From Ancylobacter sp. SL191 (GTDB taxonomy: Bacteria > Pseudomonadota > Alphaproteobacteria > Rhizobiales > Xanthobacteraceae): a stretch of DNA of 64,000 nucleotides. The notes beneath the pieces were generated by a model. The model was not told the origin of the DNA. It ran no database searches and worked only from the letters and a program-made list of their open reading frames with translations. The stretch is from contig NZ_CP113056.1 of the NCBI RefSeq assembly GCF_026625645.1, positions 2,021,001-2,085,000 on the forward strand, given 5' to 3'. The position numbers and the translations under genes were made by a program. Of the stretch, positions 48,406 through 57,474 are shown in pieces; the first letter of the stretch is position 1; every line of letters begins with the position of its first letter.

Positions 48406-49835
48406 TGGAAACCACCATCGGCGCGGCGCTGCCCGCGCTCGCCGCTGTCGCGCCGGAGCGTGTCGCGCTGGTGTGCGACAGCGAGCGCCTTTCCCGCGCC
48501 GCCTTCGCCGCCCGCGTGGACAGCCTCTCCCGCTGGCTCGGCGCCCGCACCGCGCCGGGCGCGGGCATCGCGCTCGCCATGGTCAATGATCCCGCGCTGG
48601 TGGAGCTGTTCTTCGCCTGCGCGGTGAGCGGGCGGCAGGCGCTGGTCTATGATCCCGGCTGGCCGTCTTCGACCCGCACTGCCATCGACGCCGCGCTCGC
48701 CCCGGCGCTGACGCTCGACGCCGCCCCGGCCCTCGACGACACGCCCGGTCCCCCGCCCGCGCCGCCGACACCCGACACGCCCTTCTATGTCGGCTTCACC
48801 TCCGGCTCGACCGGCATCCCGAAGGGGTATCGGCGCAGCCATCGCAGCTGGATCGACAGCTTCACCGTCACGGCGGTCGAGTTCGGCCTCACGCCCGACG
48901 ATGTGGTGATGGCCCCCGGCGGCCTCGCCGCCTCGCTGCACCTCTATGCCATCGTCCATGCGCTGCATATCGGCGCGCGGGCGGTGATGATGCGCGCCTT
49001 TCATCCCCGCCGCGCCTTGCGCCTCATCGCGCGGGAAGCGGTGAGCGTGCTCTATCTCACGCCCACTCAATTGCAGATGCTGGTGGAGGCGGGGCAGGGC
49101 GTCCCTTGCCCCGGCGTGCGGCTGATCCTCATTTCCGGCGCCAAATGGCGGGCGGACACCCGCGCGGCGGTGGAGCGGCTGTTCCCCGGCGCCGCCATCG
49201 GCGAATTCTACGGCGCCTCCGAACTCTCCTTCGTTACCATCGCCCACCCGAATGAGCCCGTGCCGCCCGGCTCGGTCGGCCGCGCCGCCCATGGCGTCAC
49301 CCTCTCCATCCGCGACGCGCAGGGGCGCGAGCTGCCGGCGGGCGAGGCCGGCGCCATCTGGGTCGGCTCGACGCTGCTGTTCGACGGCTATGCCTGCGGC
49401 GGCAGCGCGGAACTCGGCCATGCCGACGGCTTCATGAGCGTCGGCGACCATGGACGGCTGGACGCGGCCGGCTTCCTCTATCTGCATGGCCGGGAAAAGC
49501 GGATGCTGGTCACCGCCGGGCTCAATGTCTACCCGGAGGAGGTGGAAGCGGTGCTCACACGCCTGCCCGGCATCGAGGAGGCGGCGGTGTTCGGCATGGC
49601 CGACGATCTGCGCGGCGTCGAACTCGTCGCCGTGCTGCGCGGGATTTTCCCAGCCGAGGGGCCTGACGTTGCCGCGCTGCGCGCCCAATGCCGCGCCTTT
49701 CTCCCCGCCGCCAAGATCCCCCGCCGCTTCCTGGCGCTCGCCGACTGGCCGCGAACCTCCGGCGGCAAGGCGGATTTGCGGGCATTGGAGGAGATGGCGC
49801 GCGCGAGGCTGTCTCACGCGAGGCTGGGCCGATGA
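48405..49835 (+). CDS. AMP-forming acyl-CoA ligase in the biotin operon
   Basis: A 476-residue adenylate-forming enzyme: P-loop-like YVGFTSGSTGIPKGYRRSH (A3), GEFYGASELSF (A5), GDHGRLDAAGFLYLHGREKR (A7-A8 region), GLNVYPEEVEAVL, and the A10 lysine in PRTSGGKADLRAL. It would convert a carboxylic acid to its CoA thioester. The start directly follows the BioY stop, and a 4-base overlap joins it to the thiolase. Bacillus subtilis has the same trio (BioY homologue YhfU, ligase YhfT, thiolase YhfS) under BirA control, which points to a biotin or pimelate-related acid as substrate; this is inference. Confidence 0.87.
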   Translation: METTIGAALPALAAVAPERVALVCDSERLSRAAFAARVDSLSRWLGARTAPGAGIALAMVNDPALVELFFACAVSGRQALVYDPGWPSSTRTAIDAALAPALTLDAAPALDDTPGPPPAPPTPDTPFYVGFTSGSTGIPKGYRRSHRSWIDSFTVTAVEFGLTPDDVVMAPGGLAASLHLYAIVHALHIGARAVMMRAFHPRRALRLIAREAVSVLYLTPTQLQMLVEAGQGVPCPGVRLILISGAKWRADTRAAVERLFPGAAIGEFYGASELSFVTIAHPNEPVPPGSVGRAAHGVTLSIRDAQGRELPAGEAGAIWVGSTLLFDGYACGGSAELGHADGFMSVGDHGRLDAAGFLYLHGREKRMLVTAGLNVYPEEVEAVLTRLPGIEEAAVFGMADDLRGVELVAVLRGIFPAEGPDVAALRAQCRAFLPAAKIPRRFLALADWPRTSGGKADLRALEEMARARLSHARLGR

Positions 49836-50962
49836 GCGGCGCTTATCTCCTCGCCGCCCGCCGCACCGCGGTGGCGCCCCGGCGCGGCGCGTTCAACGCG
49901 GTGGAGGCGCATGATCTTGCCGCCCCGGTGCTGCGCGCGTGCCTCGCCGATGCCGGCATCCCGCCCGAGGCGGTCGGCCATGTCATCCTCGGCAATGCGC
50001 TGTCCGGCGGCGGCAATGTTGCCCGTCTCGCCGCGCTGGCGGCCGGCATTCCGGCGCGGGTGCCGGCGTTGACCCTCGACACGCAATGCTGCTCCGGGCT
50101 CGACGCCATCGCGCTCGGCGCGCAGCTCGTCGCGAGCGGCGCGGCGGAGATCGTGCTGGCCGGCGGGGTGGAAAGTTGGAGTCGCGCGCCGCTGCGCGCC
50201 CGCCGTCCGCGCGGGACGGACGAGGCGCCGGCCTTTTATGAGCGCCCGCCCTTCAGCCCTTTCCCGGATGCCGACCCCGACATGCTGGAAGCGATGGCGG
50301 CGCTGGCCGCCGAGCGCGGCTTTGACCGTGCCACCCAGCATGGCGTCGCGGTGGACAGCCACGCCAAGGCCCGCGCGGCCCGCGATCGCATGGCGGCGGA
50401 GATCGTGCCGGTGGCCGGGCTCGACCACGACGCCTTTACCCGCGACCTCACCCCTCGCCTCGCCGCGCGGGCCCCTCTCGTCGCCGGCGAGGGCGCCTGC
50501 GCGCTCGATGCCACCACGGTTGCGGTGGAGGCGGATGCGGCCGCCGGCGTGCTGATCGTCTCCGCCAAGGTGACGGAGCGCCTTGGCCTGCCCTCCTGTA
50601 TCGTCACGGCGTCAGCGTCGGCGGGCGGTCCACCTGAGCGGCCCTATGACGCGCTGGTGCCGGCAGTGCGGGCGGTGCTCGATCAGGCGGGAAGCGCACT
50701 CGACGTGCTCGCCGTGCTCGAACTGATGGAAGCCTCCGCGCCGCAGCTTCTGGAGAACCGGCGCCATCTCGATCTGCGGGGCGAGCCGCTCAACCGGGGC
50801 GGCGGGGCACTGGCGCGCGGCCATCCCGTGGGCGCGTCCGGCGCCATCCTCGCGGTGCGGCTGTTCCACGAACTCACGCGGGAGAAGCCGGAGGCTCTGG
50901 GCCTTGCCGCCATCGCCGCTGCCGGCGGTCTCGGCAGCGCGCTGATGCTGCAGCGCAGCTAA
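49832..50962 (+). CDS. Thiolase-family acyltransferase, last gene of the biotin operon
   Basis: A 376-residue thiolase-fold protein. The acyl-accepting cysteine is in LTLDTQCCSGLDAI (Cys86), and the conserved histidine is in GGALARGHPVGASGA. However, the C-terminal second catalytic cysteine (CxG in normal thiolases) is replaced in AAIAAAGGLGSALML, and the usual NEAFA motif reads MEASA. It may therefore carry out only part of the thiolase reaction, or a condensation like the KAS enzymes. It is translationally coupled to the ligase (ATGA). Confidence 0.83.
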   Translation: MSGAYLLAARRTAVAPRRGAFNAVEAHDLAAPVLRACLADAGIPPEAVGHVILGNALSGGGNVARLAALAAGIPARVPALTLDTQCCSGLDAIALGAQLVASGAAEIVLAGGVESWSRAPLRARRPRGTDEAPAFYERPPFSPFPDADPDMLEAMAALAAERGFDRATQHGVAVDSHAKARAARDRMAAEIVPVAGLDHDAFTRDLTPRLAARAPLVAGEGACALDATTVAVEADAAAGVLIVSAKVTERLGLPSCIVTASASAGGPPERPYDALVPAVRAVLDQAGSALDVLAVLELMEASAPQLLENRRHLDLRGEPLNRGGGALARGHPVGASGAILAVRLFHELTREKPEALGLAAIAAAGGLGSALMLQRS

Positions 50963-51078
50963 GCCTTTGTTTGCGTGCGGCCTCCGGTTGTGCAGGATTG
51001 CTGACTGGAATCATTCTCTCGGACGTCGCGCCGGCGCGGGGGCAGGAGCGGACCTACGGGAATGGCGGACGCACCGGA

Positions 51079-51864
51079 ATGAACGCGATCTCATCACGCC
51101 AGCAGGACATTCTGATGCTGGCGCGGGCGCAGGGGCGCGTCAGCGTCGAGGATCTGTCGTCGCGCTTCGACGTGTCGCCGCAGACCATCCGCAAGGATCT
51201 CAACGATCTCTGCGTGCGCCGGCTGATGTCGCGCGTGCATGGCGGGGCCGTGGTTGCCTCGGGCGTCGAGAACCTCGCCTATGAGGCCCGCCGCGCCATG
51301 GCACAGGGTGCCAAGCGCGCCATCGCCGAGGCCGCCGCCGACATGGTGCCGAACCGCGCCTCGCTGTTCATCAATATCGGCACGACGACGGAAGAGGTCG
51401 CCCGCGCGCTGGGCGACCATGAAGACCTGCTGGTCATCACCAACAACCTCAATGTCGCGACGCTGCTCTACCGCCACCCGAAGATCGAGCTGATCATGGC
51501 CGGCGGCCCGGTGCGCCATGCCGATGGCGCGGTGATCGGCTCGGCGGCGGTGGATTTCGTCCGCCAGTTCCGCGTCGACTATGCGGTGATCGGCGCCTCC
51601 GCCATCGAGGAGGACGGCACGCTGCTCGATTTCGACTACCGCGAGGTGCAGGTCGCCCGCGCCATCATCGACAATGCCCGGCAGGTCATTCTGGTGGCCG
51701 ACCGCTCCAAGCTCGAGCGCACCGCGCCCGTGCGCATCGGTGCCATGGCGGAGATCGACACCTTCGTCACCGATGTCGTCTCCTCCCCCTCGCTGCGCGA
51801 CGTCTGCGCCCGCGACGCTGTGGAGCTGATAGAGGTCGGCTCGCGCGACGAGGACGCGTTCTAG
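51079..51864 (+). CDS. DeoR/GlpR family transcriptional regulator
   Basis: A 261-residue regulator. An N-terminal DeoR helix-turn-helix (RQQDILMLARAQGRVSVEDL, then SSRFDVSPQTIRKDLNDLC) is joined to a DeoRC sugar-phosphate-sensing domain with LFINIGTTTEEVARALGDHE, the GGPVRHADGAVIGSAAV loop and a VADRSKLERTAPVRIG tail. It is most like GlpR, a repressor of glycerol-3-phosphate genes, but no such genes are seen here. The ATG at 51079 begins the domain; the open frame to 50971 is extra. It follows the thiolase on the same strand by 116 bp. Confidence 0.88.
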   Translation: MNAISSRQQDILMLARAQGRVSVEDLSSRFDVSPQTIRKDLNDLCVRRLMSRVHGGAVVASGVENLAYEARRAMAQGAKRAIAEAAADMVPNRASLFINIGTTTEEVARALGDHEDLLVITNNLNVATLLYRHPKIELIMAGGPVRHADGAVIGSAAVDFVRQFRVDYAVIGASAIEEDGTLLDFDYREVQVARAIIDNARQVILVADRSKLERTAPVRIGAMAEIDTFVTDVVSSPSLRDVCARDAVELIEVGSRDEDAF

Positions 51865-51884
51865 GGGGCGGAGGCTCGCCCATC

Positions 51885-51993
51885 GTCATCCCCGTCCCCG
51901 GACTTGATCCGGGGATCAGCCCGGGGATCCACGAATTTCTTGCTGCCCGAACCCGGCCAAGTCGTGGATGGCCGGACCAAGTCCGGCCATGAC
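51885..51993. repeat. Composite intergenic palindromes after the DeoR gene
   Basis: GTCATCCCCGTCCCCGGACT, then TTGATCCGGGGATCAGC..., GGGGATCCACGA, a short spacer, TCGTGGATGGCCGGACCAAG and TCCGGCCATGAC form two facing hairpin units. The outer ends GTCAT and ATGAC are complementary. Related units are at 34191-34222 and 55098-55183. Confidence 0.65.
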
Positions 51994-52108
51994 GGCGCTC
52001 CCGGTATCACGCGTCGGACCACCCCGGCGAAGATACAACACAGGGGTGGTTAGCGCCCGGCCAGTCCTGCCCTACACTCCGCCGCCCAACTGCCGGAGGA
52101 ATTGACCC

Positions 52109-53074
52109 ATGGAACTGCGCCGTCTTGGCCGCTCCGACATTCTGGTCCCGCCGCTGTGCTTTGGTGGCAATGTGTTCGGCTGGACCGCCGACGAGGCGAC
52201 CTCCTTCCGCCTGCTCGACGCTTTGGTCGAGGCCGGCTTCACCTTCATCGACACGGCGGACGTCTATTCGCGCTGGGCGGACGGCAATCAGGGCGGCGAA
52301 TCCGAGGCGATCATCGGCCGCTGGATGAAGGCGCGCGGCAACCGCGCGAAGCTCACCATCGCCACCAAGGTCGGCTCCGACATGGGGCGCGGCAAGGTCT
52401 GCCTCGCGCCCGACTATATTGCGAGCGCCGTCGAGGCCTCGCTGACCCGGCTGCAGACCGACTATATCGACCTCTACCAGTCGCATTGGGACGACCCGGA
52501 CACCCCGTTCGAGGAGGTGCTGGGCGCCTATGACGTGCTGATCCGCGCCGGCAAGGTGCGGCTCATCGGCGCTTCCAACCTCAGCCCCGCCCGGCTGTTC
52601 GAGGCGCTGGCGGTGGCGGCGCGCGAGAAGCTGCCGCGCTACGAGACGCTGCAGCCGGAGTACAATCTCTACGCGCGCGCCGGCTTCGAGGCCGAGCTGG
52701 AGCCGATCTGCCGGGGCAACGGGCTCGGCGTCATCAGCTATTTCTCGCTCGCCGCCGGCTTCCTGACCGGCAAGTACCGCACGCCCGCCGACGCCGCCAA
52801 GAGCGCGCGCGGCGAGGAGGTGGTCGCGACCTATCTCAACCCGCGCGGCGACCGTATCCTCGCCGCGCTCGATCAGGTCGCAGCCGCACGGAGCGTCAGC
52901 CCGGCGCAGGTGGCGCTCGCCTGGGTGATGGCGCGCCCGAGCCTCACCGCCGCCATCGCCAGCGCCTCCCGCCCCGAACAGCTCGGTGACCTCATCGCCG
53001 CCGCCACGCTTGACCTCACCCCGGCCGAGATCGACAAGCTGGACGCCGCCAGCCGCTGGAAGGATGCCGCATGA
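52109..53074 (+). CDS. Aldo/keto reductase
   Basis: A 321-residue AKR of the potassium-channel-beta / YajO-like type. It has [20 protein letters not shown] (Asp and Tyr of the tetrad), [15 protein letters not shown] (Lys) and [17 protein letters not shown] (His), with a cofactor-binding [20 protein letters not shown]. The substrate is unknown. Its stop overlaps the adenine deaminase start by 4 bases, so the two are cotranslated; no obvious chemical link exists between them. Confidence 0.9.
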   Translation: MELRRLGRSDILVPPLCFGGNVFGWTADEATSFRLLDALVEAGFTFIDTADVYSRWADGNQGGESEAIIGRWMKARGNRAKLTIATKVGSDMGRGKVCLAPDYIASAVEASLTRLQTDYIDLYQSHWDDPDTPFEEVLGAYDVLIRAGKVRLIGASNLSPARLFEALAVAAREKLPRYETLQPEYNLYARAGFEAELEPICRGNGLGVISYFSLAAGFLTGKYRTPADAAKSARGEEVVATYLNPRGDRILAALDQVAAARSVSPAQVALAWVMARPSLTAAIASASRPEQLGDLIAAATLDLTPAEIDKLDAASRWKDAA

Positions 53075-54783
53075 GCAAGCTCTCCCCCGCCGAGATCGGC
53101 CGCTTCATCGATGCCGGGCGCGGCGTCGCGCCGGCCGATCTCGTTGTCAAAAATGTCCGCCTGCTCGACGTCATCACCGGCGCGATCACCGAGACCGACA
53201 TCGCCATCGTCGGCGCGCGGATCGTCGGCACCTATGATCGCTATGAGGGCACGCATGAGATCGACGGCTCCGGCCTGTTCGCCGTGCCGGGCTTCATCGA
53301 CACGCATCTTCATGTCGAATCCTCGCTGGTCACCCCGCTGGAATTCGACCGCTGCGTGCTGCCGCATGGCGTGACCACGGCGATCTGCGACCCGCATGAG
53401 ATCGCCAATGTGCTGGGCGCCGAGGGCATCCGCTATTTCCAGCGCTGCGCCGAGCGCACCATCATGGATCTGCGGGTTCAGCTCTCCTCCTGCGTGCCGG
53501 CGACCGCCTTCGAGACCTCGGGCGCCGAGCTGGACGCGGGCGACCTCATCGCCCTTACCGGCCACGCCTCCGGCATCGGCCTCGCCGAGTTCATGAATTT
53601 CCCCGGCGTGCTGTTCAAGGAGGCCGGCGTCCTCGCCAAGCTCTCCGCCTTCTCCGACGGGCGGATCGACGGCCACGCGCCGCTGCTTGGGGGCCGCGAC
53701 CTCAATGGCTACATCGCCGCCGGCATCCGCACCGAGCATGAGGCGACCGCGCTGGCGGAAGCCCGCGAGAAGCTGATGAAGGGCATGACGGTGTTGATCC
53801 GCGAGGGCTCGGTCTCCAAGGATCTGCACGCGCTGATCCCGCTGATCACCGCCGACACCTCCGCCTTCCTCGCCTTCTGCACCGATGACCGCAACCCGCT
53901 GGACATCGCCGAGGAAGGTCATCTCGACTACATGATCCGCACTGCCATCGCGCGCGGCGCGCCGCTGCACCATGTCTACCGCGTGGCGAGCTGGTCGGCG
54001 GCGAATGCCTTCGGCCTCACCGATCGCGGCCTCATCGCGCCGGGACGCCGCGCCGACATCGTGCTGCTGGACGATCTGGAGTCCTGCTCGGTGCGTCAGG
54101 TCATCTCCGCCGGGCGGCTGGTGACGGACGCGCTGTTCGCCACGCGCGGCGCGGTGGAGCCGGTCGGGCTCGATTCGATGAAGGCGCGCGAGGTCACGGC
54201 GGCTGATTTCCGCATCCCCGCCACCACGCCGGCGACGCGGGTGATGGGCGTGGTGCCCGGCCGCATCATCACCGAGGATCTCACCTTCGACCTGCCGGTG
54301 GTCGACGGCGAGAAGCAGGTCGATTTCGCCAAGGACGCGGTGAAGGTCTGCGTCGTCGCCCGCCACGGCAAGAACGACAATATCGGCTGTGGCTTCGTGC
54401 ATGGCTTTGGCATGAAGCGCGGCGCCATCGCCTCCTCCGTCGGCCATGACAGCCACAATATCTGCGTCGTCGGCGCGGACGAGGCGGACATGGCGGTGGC
54501 GGTCAACCGGCTCATCGCCATCAAGGGCGGCTTCGTGGTGGCGGAAGGCGGAACGGTCACCGCCGAACTGGCGCTCCCCGTCGCCGGCCTCATGTCCGCC
54601 GGCTCCTTCGAGGAGGTGCATGACGCCCTCATCCCGCTGCGCGCCGCCGCCAAGGCGCTCGGCGTCGTGCTGGCCGAGCCGTTCCTCCAAGTGGCCTTCC
54701 TGCCGCTGCCGGTGATCCCGCATCTGAAGATCACCGACCACGGCATGTTCGACGTCGACGCTTTCGCGCTAGTGGAGGGGTAG
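53071..54783 (+). CDS. ade: Adenine deaminase
   Basis: A 570-residue amidohydrolase that converts adenine to hypoxanthine and ammonia for purine salvage. Metal ligands appear in [15 protein letters not shown] and [11 protein letters not shown], and the family-specific C-terminal domain has [20 protein letters not shown] and [18 protein letters not shown]. Length and domains match the Ade (not the adenosine deaminase-like) type. It is coupled to the aldo/keto reductase gene. Confidence 0.95.
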   Translation: MSKLSPAEIGRFIDAGRGVAPADLVVKNVRLLDVITGAITETDIAIVGARIVGTYDRYEGTHEIDGSGLFAVPGFIDTHLHVESSLVTPLEFDRCVLPHGVTTAICDPHEIANVLGAEGIRYFQRCAERTIMDLRVQLSSCVPATAFETSGAELDAGDLIALTGHASGIGLAEFMNFPGVLFKEAGVLAKLSAFSDGRIDGHAPLLGGRDLNGYIAAGIRTEHEATALAEAREKLMKGMTVLIREGSVSKDLHALIPLITADTSAFLAFCTDDRNPLDIAEEGHLDYMIRTAIARGAPLHHVYRVASWSAANAFGLTDRGLIAPGRRADIVLLDDLESCSVRQVISAGRLVTDALFATRGAVEPVGLDSMKAREVTAADFRIPATTPATRVMGVVPGRIITEDLTFDLPVVDGEKQVDFAKDAVKVCVVARHGKNDNIGCGFVHGFGMKRGAIASSVGHDSHNICVVGADEADMAVAVNRLIAIKGGFVVAEGGTVTAELALPVAGLMSAGSFEEVHDALIPLRAAAKALGVVLAEPFLQVAFLPLPVIPHLKITDHGMFDVDAFALVEG

Positions 54784-54889
54784 GGAGCGGCGTCAGTCAC
54801 GGCTGATCGCGTCAACAGAGGGCGCCTTCCACCTCCAACGCCGTCAGGACCGGATCAAGTCCGGGGATGACAGCGTGGGGGATGAACCC

Positions 54890-55082
54890 CGTGTCTCGGA
54901 CGCCTGAAGCGTCAGCGGAAGGCGAGCCGGGACCCAGCGCAAGAGTCTTTGGCTTTATCCTGCGAAGTCTCCGCCGACACCTCTCCCGGCTCCTCAGAGG
55001 TCAAGCCGCCTGCGGCGGGGTTTCCCCTGGGCCCCGGATCGGCGTTGCGCTGCGCGCAACTTGTCCGGGGAACGGGAGCCCC
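54890..55082. repeat. Degenerate copy of the composite GGATCGGCG palindrome
   Basis: The part CCCCGGATCGGCG-TTGCGCTGCGCGCAA-CTTGTCCGGGG (55033-55070) matches one half of the elements at 59820-59926 and 61994-62103. The segment near 54890-54940 (AGCGTCAGCGGAAGGCGAGC, CCGGGACCCAGCGCAAGAG) matches the other half. The halves are separated by unrelated sequence, so this copy looks decayed. Confidence 0.55.
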
Positions 55083-55097
55083 ATCGCTCTCGCCAAC

Positions 55098-55183
55098 GTC
55101 AGGACCGGGCTTGACCCGAGGATCCACGTCTTCGGCCATCGCGCGCTGAAGTCGTGGATCCTCGGATCAAGTCCGGGGATGAC
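55098..55183. repeat. Facing pair of CTTGACCCGAGGATCCACG palindromes
   Basis: GTCAGGACCGGGCTTGACCC-GAGGATCCACG and CGTGGATCCTC-GGATCAAGTCCGGGGATGAC are imperfect inverted copies around a spacer of about 26 bases. It is the same family as 51885-51993. Confidence 0.65.
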
Positions 55184-55315
55184 AGCGTGGGGGGATGGTT
55201 GGTCGCGGCCGGGTGGCTCCCTCATGACGGTTTTCAGGGTGCCGCCTCCCGGCGTGATCTGCTAGACCCGTCGCCCGAACCTCGCCCGTCTCCCGAGCCC
55301 TCCGCGAAGCTGTAA

Positions 55316-56068
55316 ATGTCCCGCCTGCGCTCCGCCATCTTCCTCGTCCTGCTGGTGCTTTGGACCGCGCTGCTGGCGCCGACCATTCCCTATTACCGCT
55401 GGCGGGGCGAGCCGGCGCGTACGCGGGGATTCTCGCGCTTCTGGGCGAAGGGGGTGCTGGCCATTCTGCGTCTCGTCGGCGTCGCCTACCGCACGCAGGG
55501 CGAGGCGAACCGCCCGGCGACGCCCGCGCTCTATGTCGCCAACCACCAGTCGACCTTCGAGACCATCGCCATCGCCGTGCTGGTCCCCGATGTCGCCATC
55601 GTGCTGAAGGAAGAGCTGTACCGCATCCCGGTCTTCGGCTGGTTCCTCCGCCACTCGCCGATGATCGCCATCGACCGCGCCGGTGGCGGCTCGGCGATGA
55701 AGAAGATGTTCCGCGAGGGCCGCGAGGCGGCGGCGCAGGGGCGCAGCCTGCTGATCTTTCCCGAGGGCACCCGCCAGAAGGTGGATGCGCGCGGCGAGTT
55801 CCAGCGCGGCGTGGTGCTGCTCTACAAGGCGCTCGGCCTGCCCGTCGTGCCGATGGTGCACAATGCCGGGCTGTTCTGGCTGGCGCGCAGCTTCCAGATA
55901 AGGCCGGGGACGATCACCGTCTCCTTCCTGCCGCCCATCCCGCCGGGTCTTGCCGAGGCGGAGTTCATGGAACGGCTGCACAGCGGCATTTATGACGAGC
56001 GCGACCGGCTGGTGGCGCTTGAGCGTTCTTCCGACAAGGGCGCGCGCGGCGCCGGGGGTGAGGCATGA
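55316..56068 (+). CDS. 1-acyl-sn-glycerol-3-phosphate acyltransferase family protein
   Basis: A 250-residue PlsC-type acyltransferase for phosphatidic acid synthesis. The N-terminal membrane helix (AIFLVLLVLWTALLAPTIP) is followed by the catalytic block VANHQSTFETIAI (His of HxxxxE), the acceptor-binding LLIFPEGTRQKVDA and a conserved VPMVHNAG. Its stop overlaps the ferredoxin reductase start by 4 bases. The function of the pair is unclear, so coupling may only reflect operon packing. Confidence 0.9.
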   Translation: MSRLRSAIFLVLLVLWTALLAPTIPYYRWRGEPARTRGFSRFWAKGVLAILRLVGVAYRTQGEANRPATPALYVANHQSTFETIAIAVLVPDVAIVLKEELYRIPVFGWFLRHSPMIAIDRAGGGSAMKKMFREGREAAAQGRSLLIFPEGTRQKVDARGEFQRGVVLLYKALGLPVVPMVHNAGLFWLARSFQIRPGTITVSFLPPIPPGLAEAEFMERLHSGIYDERDRLVALERSSDKGARGAGGEA

Positions 56069-57321
56069 GCGGTGAAGTAGGCAGCGAGGCCGGCATCGTC
56101 ATCATCGGCGCGGGGCAGGGGGGCTTTCAGGCCGCCGCCTCGCTGCGCGAGGCCGGGTTCACCGGGCCGCTGACGCTGATCGGCGACGAGCCGGGCCTGC
56201 CCTATCAGCGCCCGCCGCTCTCCAAGGCCTATATGAAGGGCGAGGCCGGCCCCGAGCAGATCGAGCTGCGCCCGGCCGCCTTCTATGCCGACCATGCGAT
56301 CACGCTGGTCGAGGGCCGGGCCGTCGCCATTGAGCGCGAGGCGCGGCGCGTGCGGATGGCGGATGGCAGCGTTCATCCTTATGCCCATCTCATCCTCGCC
56401 ACCGGGGCGCGCAACCGGCCGCTGCCCGTGCCGGGCAAGGATCTGGCGGGCGTCTATTACCTGCGCACCCGTGCCGACGCGGATGCCCTGAAGGAGCGAC
56501 TGCCCGGCGGGCGCCGCGTGGTGGTGATCGGCGCCGGCTTCATCGGGTTGGAATTCGCCGCCGTGGCCCGCGCGCTCGGCCATGAGGTGGTGGTGCTGGA
56601 AGCCGCCTCGCGGCCGATGGCGCGGGCGCTGTCGCCGGACATGTCCGCCTTCTTCGCTGCGGAGCACCGCAATTGGGGTGTCGATCTGCGCTGCGGGGCC
56701 GGCGTGGTGGGGCTGGTGGGCGAGGCGGGCCACGTCACCGGCGTCGAGGCGACGGATGGCATCGTCTACCCCGCCGATTTCGTGCTGGTCGGCATCGGCG
56801 TCACGCCCAATGTCGAGCTGGCGGCCGAGGCGGGGCTGGAGGTCGCGAACGGCATCGTGGTCGATGCGCATCTCGCCACCGCCGACCCCGCCATCTCCGC
56901 GCTGGGCGACGCGGTGGCCTATCCGAGCGTGCATGCCGGCATGATGGCGCGGCTGGAATCGGTGCAGAACGCGGTCGATCAGGCGCGTTCCATCGCCGCC
57001 CGGCTGACCGGCAAGGTCGGGCCGGCCGGGGAGGCGCTAGCCTATGTCGCCGTGCCGTGGTTCTGGAGCGACCAGGCCGATCTCAAGCTGCAGATGGTCG
57101 GCATTGCCGGGCCGACGGACCTCGCCGTGCTGCGCGGCGACCCGGCCTCGCGGCGCTTCTCGGTGTTCCGCTTCCATGAGCGCCGGCTGACCGCGATCGA
57201 GAGCGTCAACCGCCCGGCCGACCACATGCTCGGCCGTCGCCTGCTCGCCGGCACGCCGCGCCTCACCCCGGAGGAAGCGGCCGATGAGGGGTTCGACCTG
57301 AAGAGCCTGCTGACGAAGTGA
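56065..57321 (+). CDS. FAD-dependent ferredoxin reductase (rhodocoxin/putidaredoxin reductase type)
   Basis: A 418-residue flavoprotein with two Rossmann motifs: IVIIGAGQGGFQAAASLRE for FAD near the N-terminus, and VVVIGAGFIGLEFAAVARA for NAD(P)H in the middle. It also has LPYQRPPLSKAYMKGE, the ATG motif LILATGARNRPLP and the GD motif ISALGDAVAYP, plus a C-terminal reductase domain (YVAVPWFWSDQADLKLQMVG). Such enzymes pass electrons from NAD(P)H to a [2Fe-2S] ferredoxin serving a P450 or dioxygenase. Neither partner is encoded in the window. Confidence 0.9.
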   Translation: MSGEVGSEAGIVIIGAGQGGFQAAASLREAGFTGPLTLIGDEPGLPYQRPPLSKAYMKGEAGPEQIELRPAAFYADHAITLVEGRAVAIEREARRVRMADGSVHPYAHLILATGARNRPLPVPGKDLAGVYYLRTRADADALKERLPGGRRVVVIGAGFIGLEFAAVARALGHEVVVLEAASRPMARALSPDMSAFFAAEHRNWGVDLRCGAGVVGLVGEAGHVTGVEATDGIVYPADFVLVGIGVTPNVELAAEAGLEVANGIVVDAHLATADPAISALGDAVAYPSVHAGMMARLESVQNAVDQARSIAARLTGKVGPAGEALAYVAVPWFWSDQADLKLQMVGIAGPTDLAVLRGDPASRRFSVFRFHERRLTAIESVNRPADHMLGRRLLAGTPRLTPEEAADEGFDLKSLLTK

Positions 57322-57436
57322 GCGGATCGGCCTGATCGGCCACTGCCCTGCACACACTGGCCTGATCGTCCACCTGACTGCACTGACTGGCCACGCGTGA
57401 CGCCCCGCCTCTGGCGTCGAAAAACGACGGCTGATA

Positions 57437-57474
57437 CCATCGGAAAATACCCCGTCGCGCGGAATTTCCGATGG
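57437..57474. promoter_or_regulatory. Inverted repeat at the LysR start codon, likely autoregulatory site
   Basis: CCATCGGAAA (57437-57446) and TTTCCGATGG (57465-57474) form a perfect 10-bp inverted repeat with an 18-bp spacer. The right arm contains the LysR gene start codon (ATG at 57471). The same half-site pairs back to back at 58450-58466 ahead of the transporter operon. Confidence 0.7.

Larger units (their letters stand above)
54784..55315. other. 532-bp intergenic region dominated by palindromic repeats
   Basis: It contains one short CGGATCAAGTCCGGGGATGAC unit near 54850-54875, a decayed composite element (54890-55082) and a long facing pair (55098-55183). No gene or terminator with a T-tract was recognised. 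An open frame at 54867-55265 consists of translated repeats and is not a gene. Confidence 0.65.

Noticed and set aside
54867..55265. 132-codon open frame between ade and the acyltransferase gene
   Set aside because: Its sequence is made of the palindromic repeats, and its translation is repetitive and without similarity.
57399..57418. GACGCC / GGCGTC hairpin after the ferredoxin reductase gene
   Set aside because: It is followed by an A-tract, not a T-tract, on the plus strand, so it does not fit a terminator of the upstream gene.
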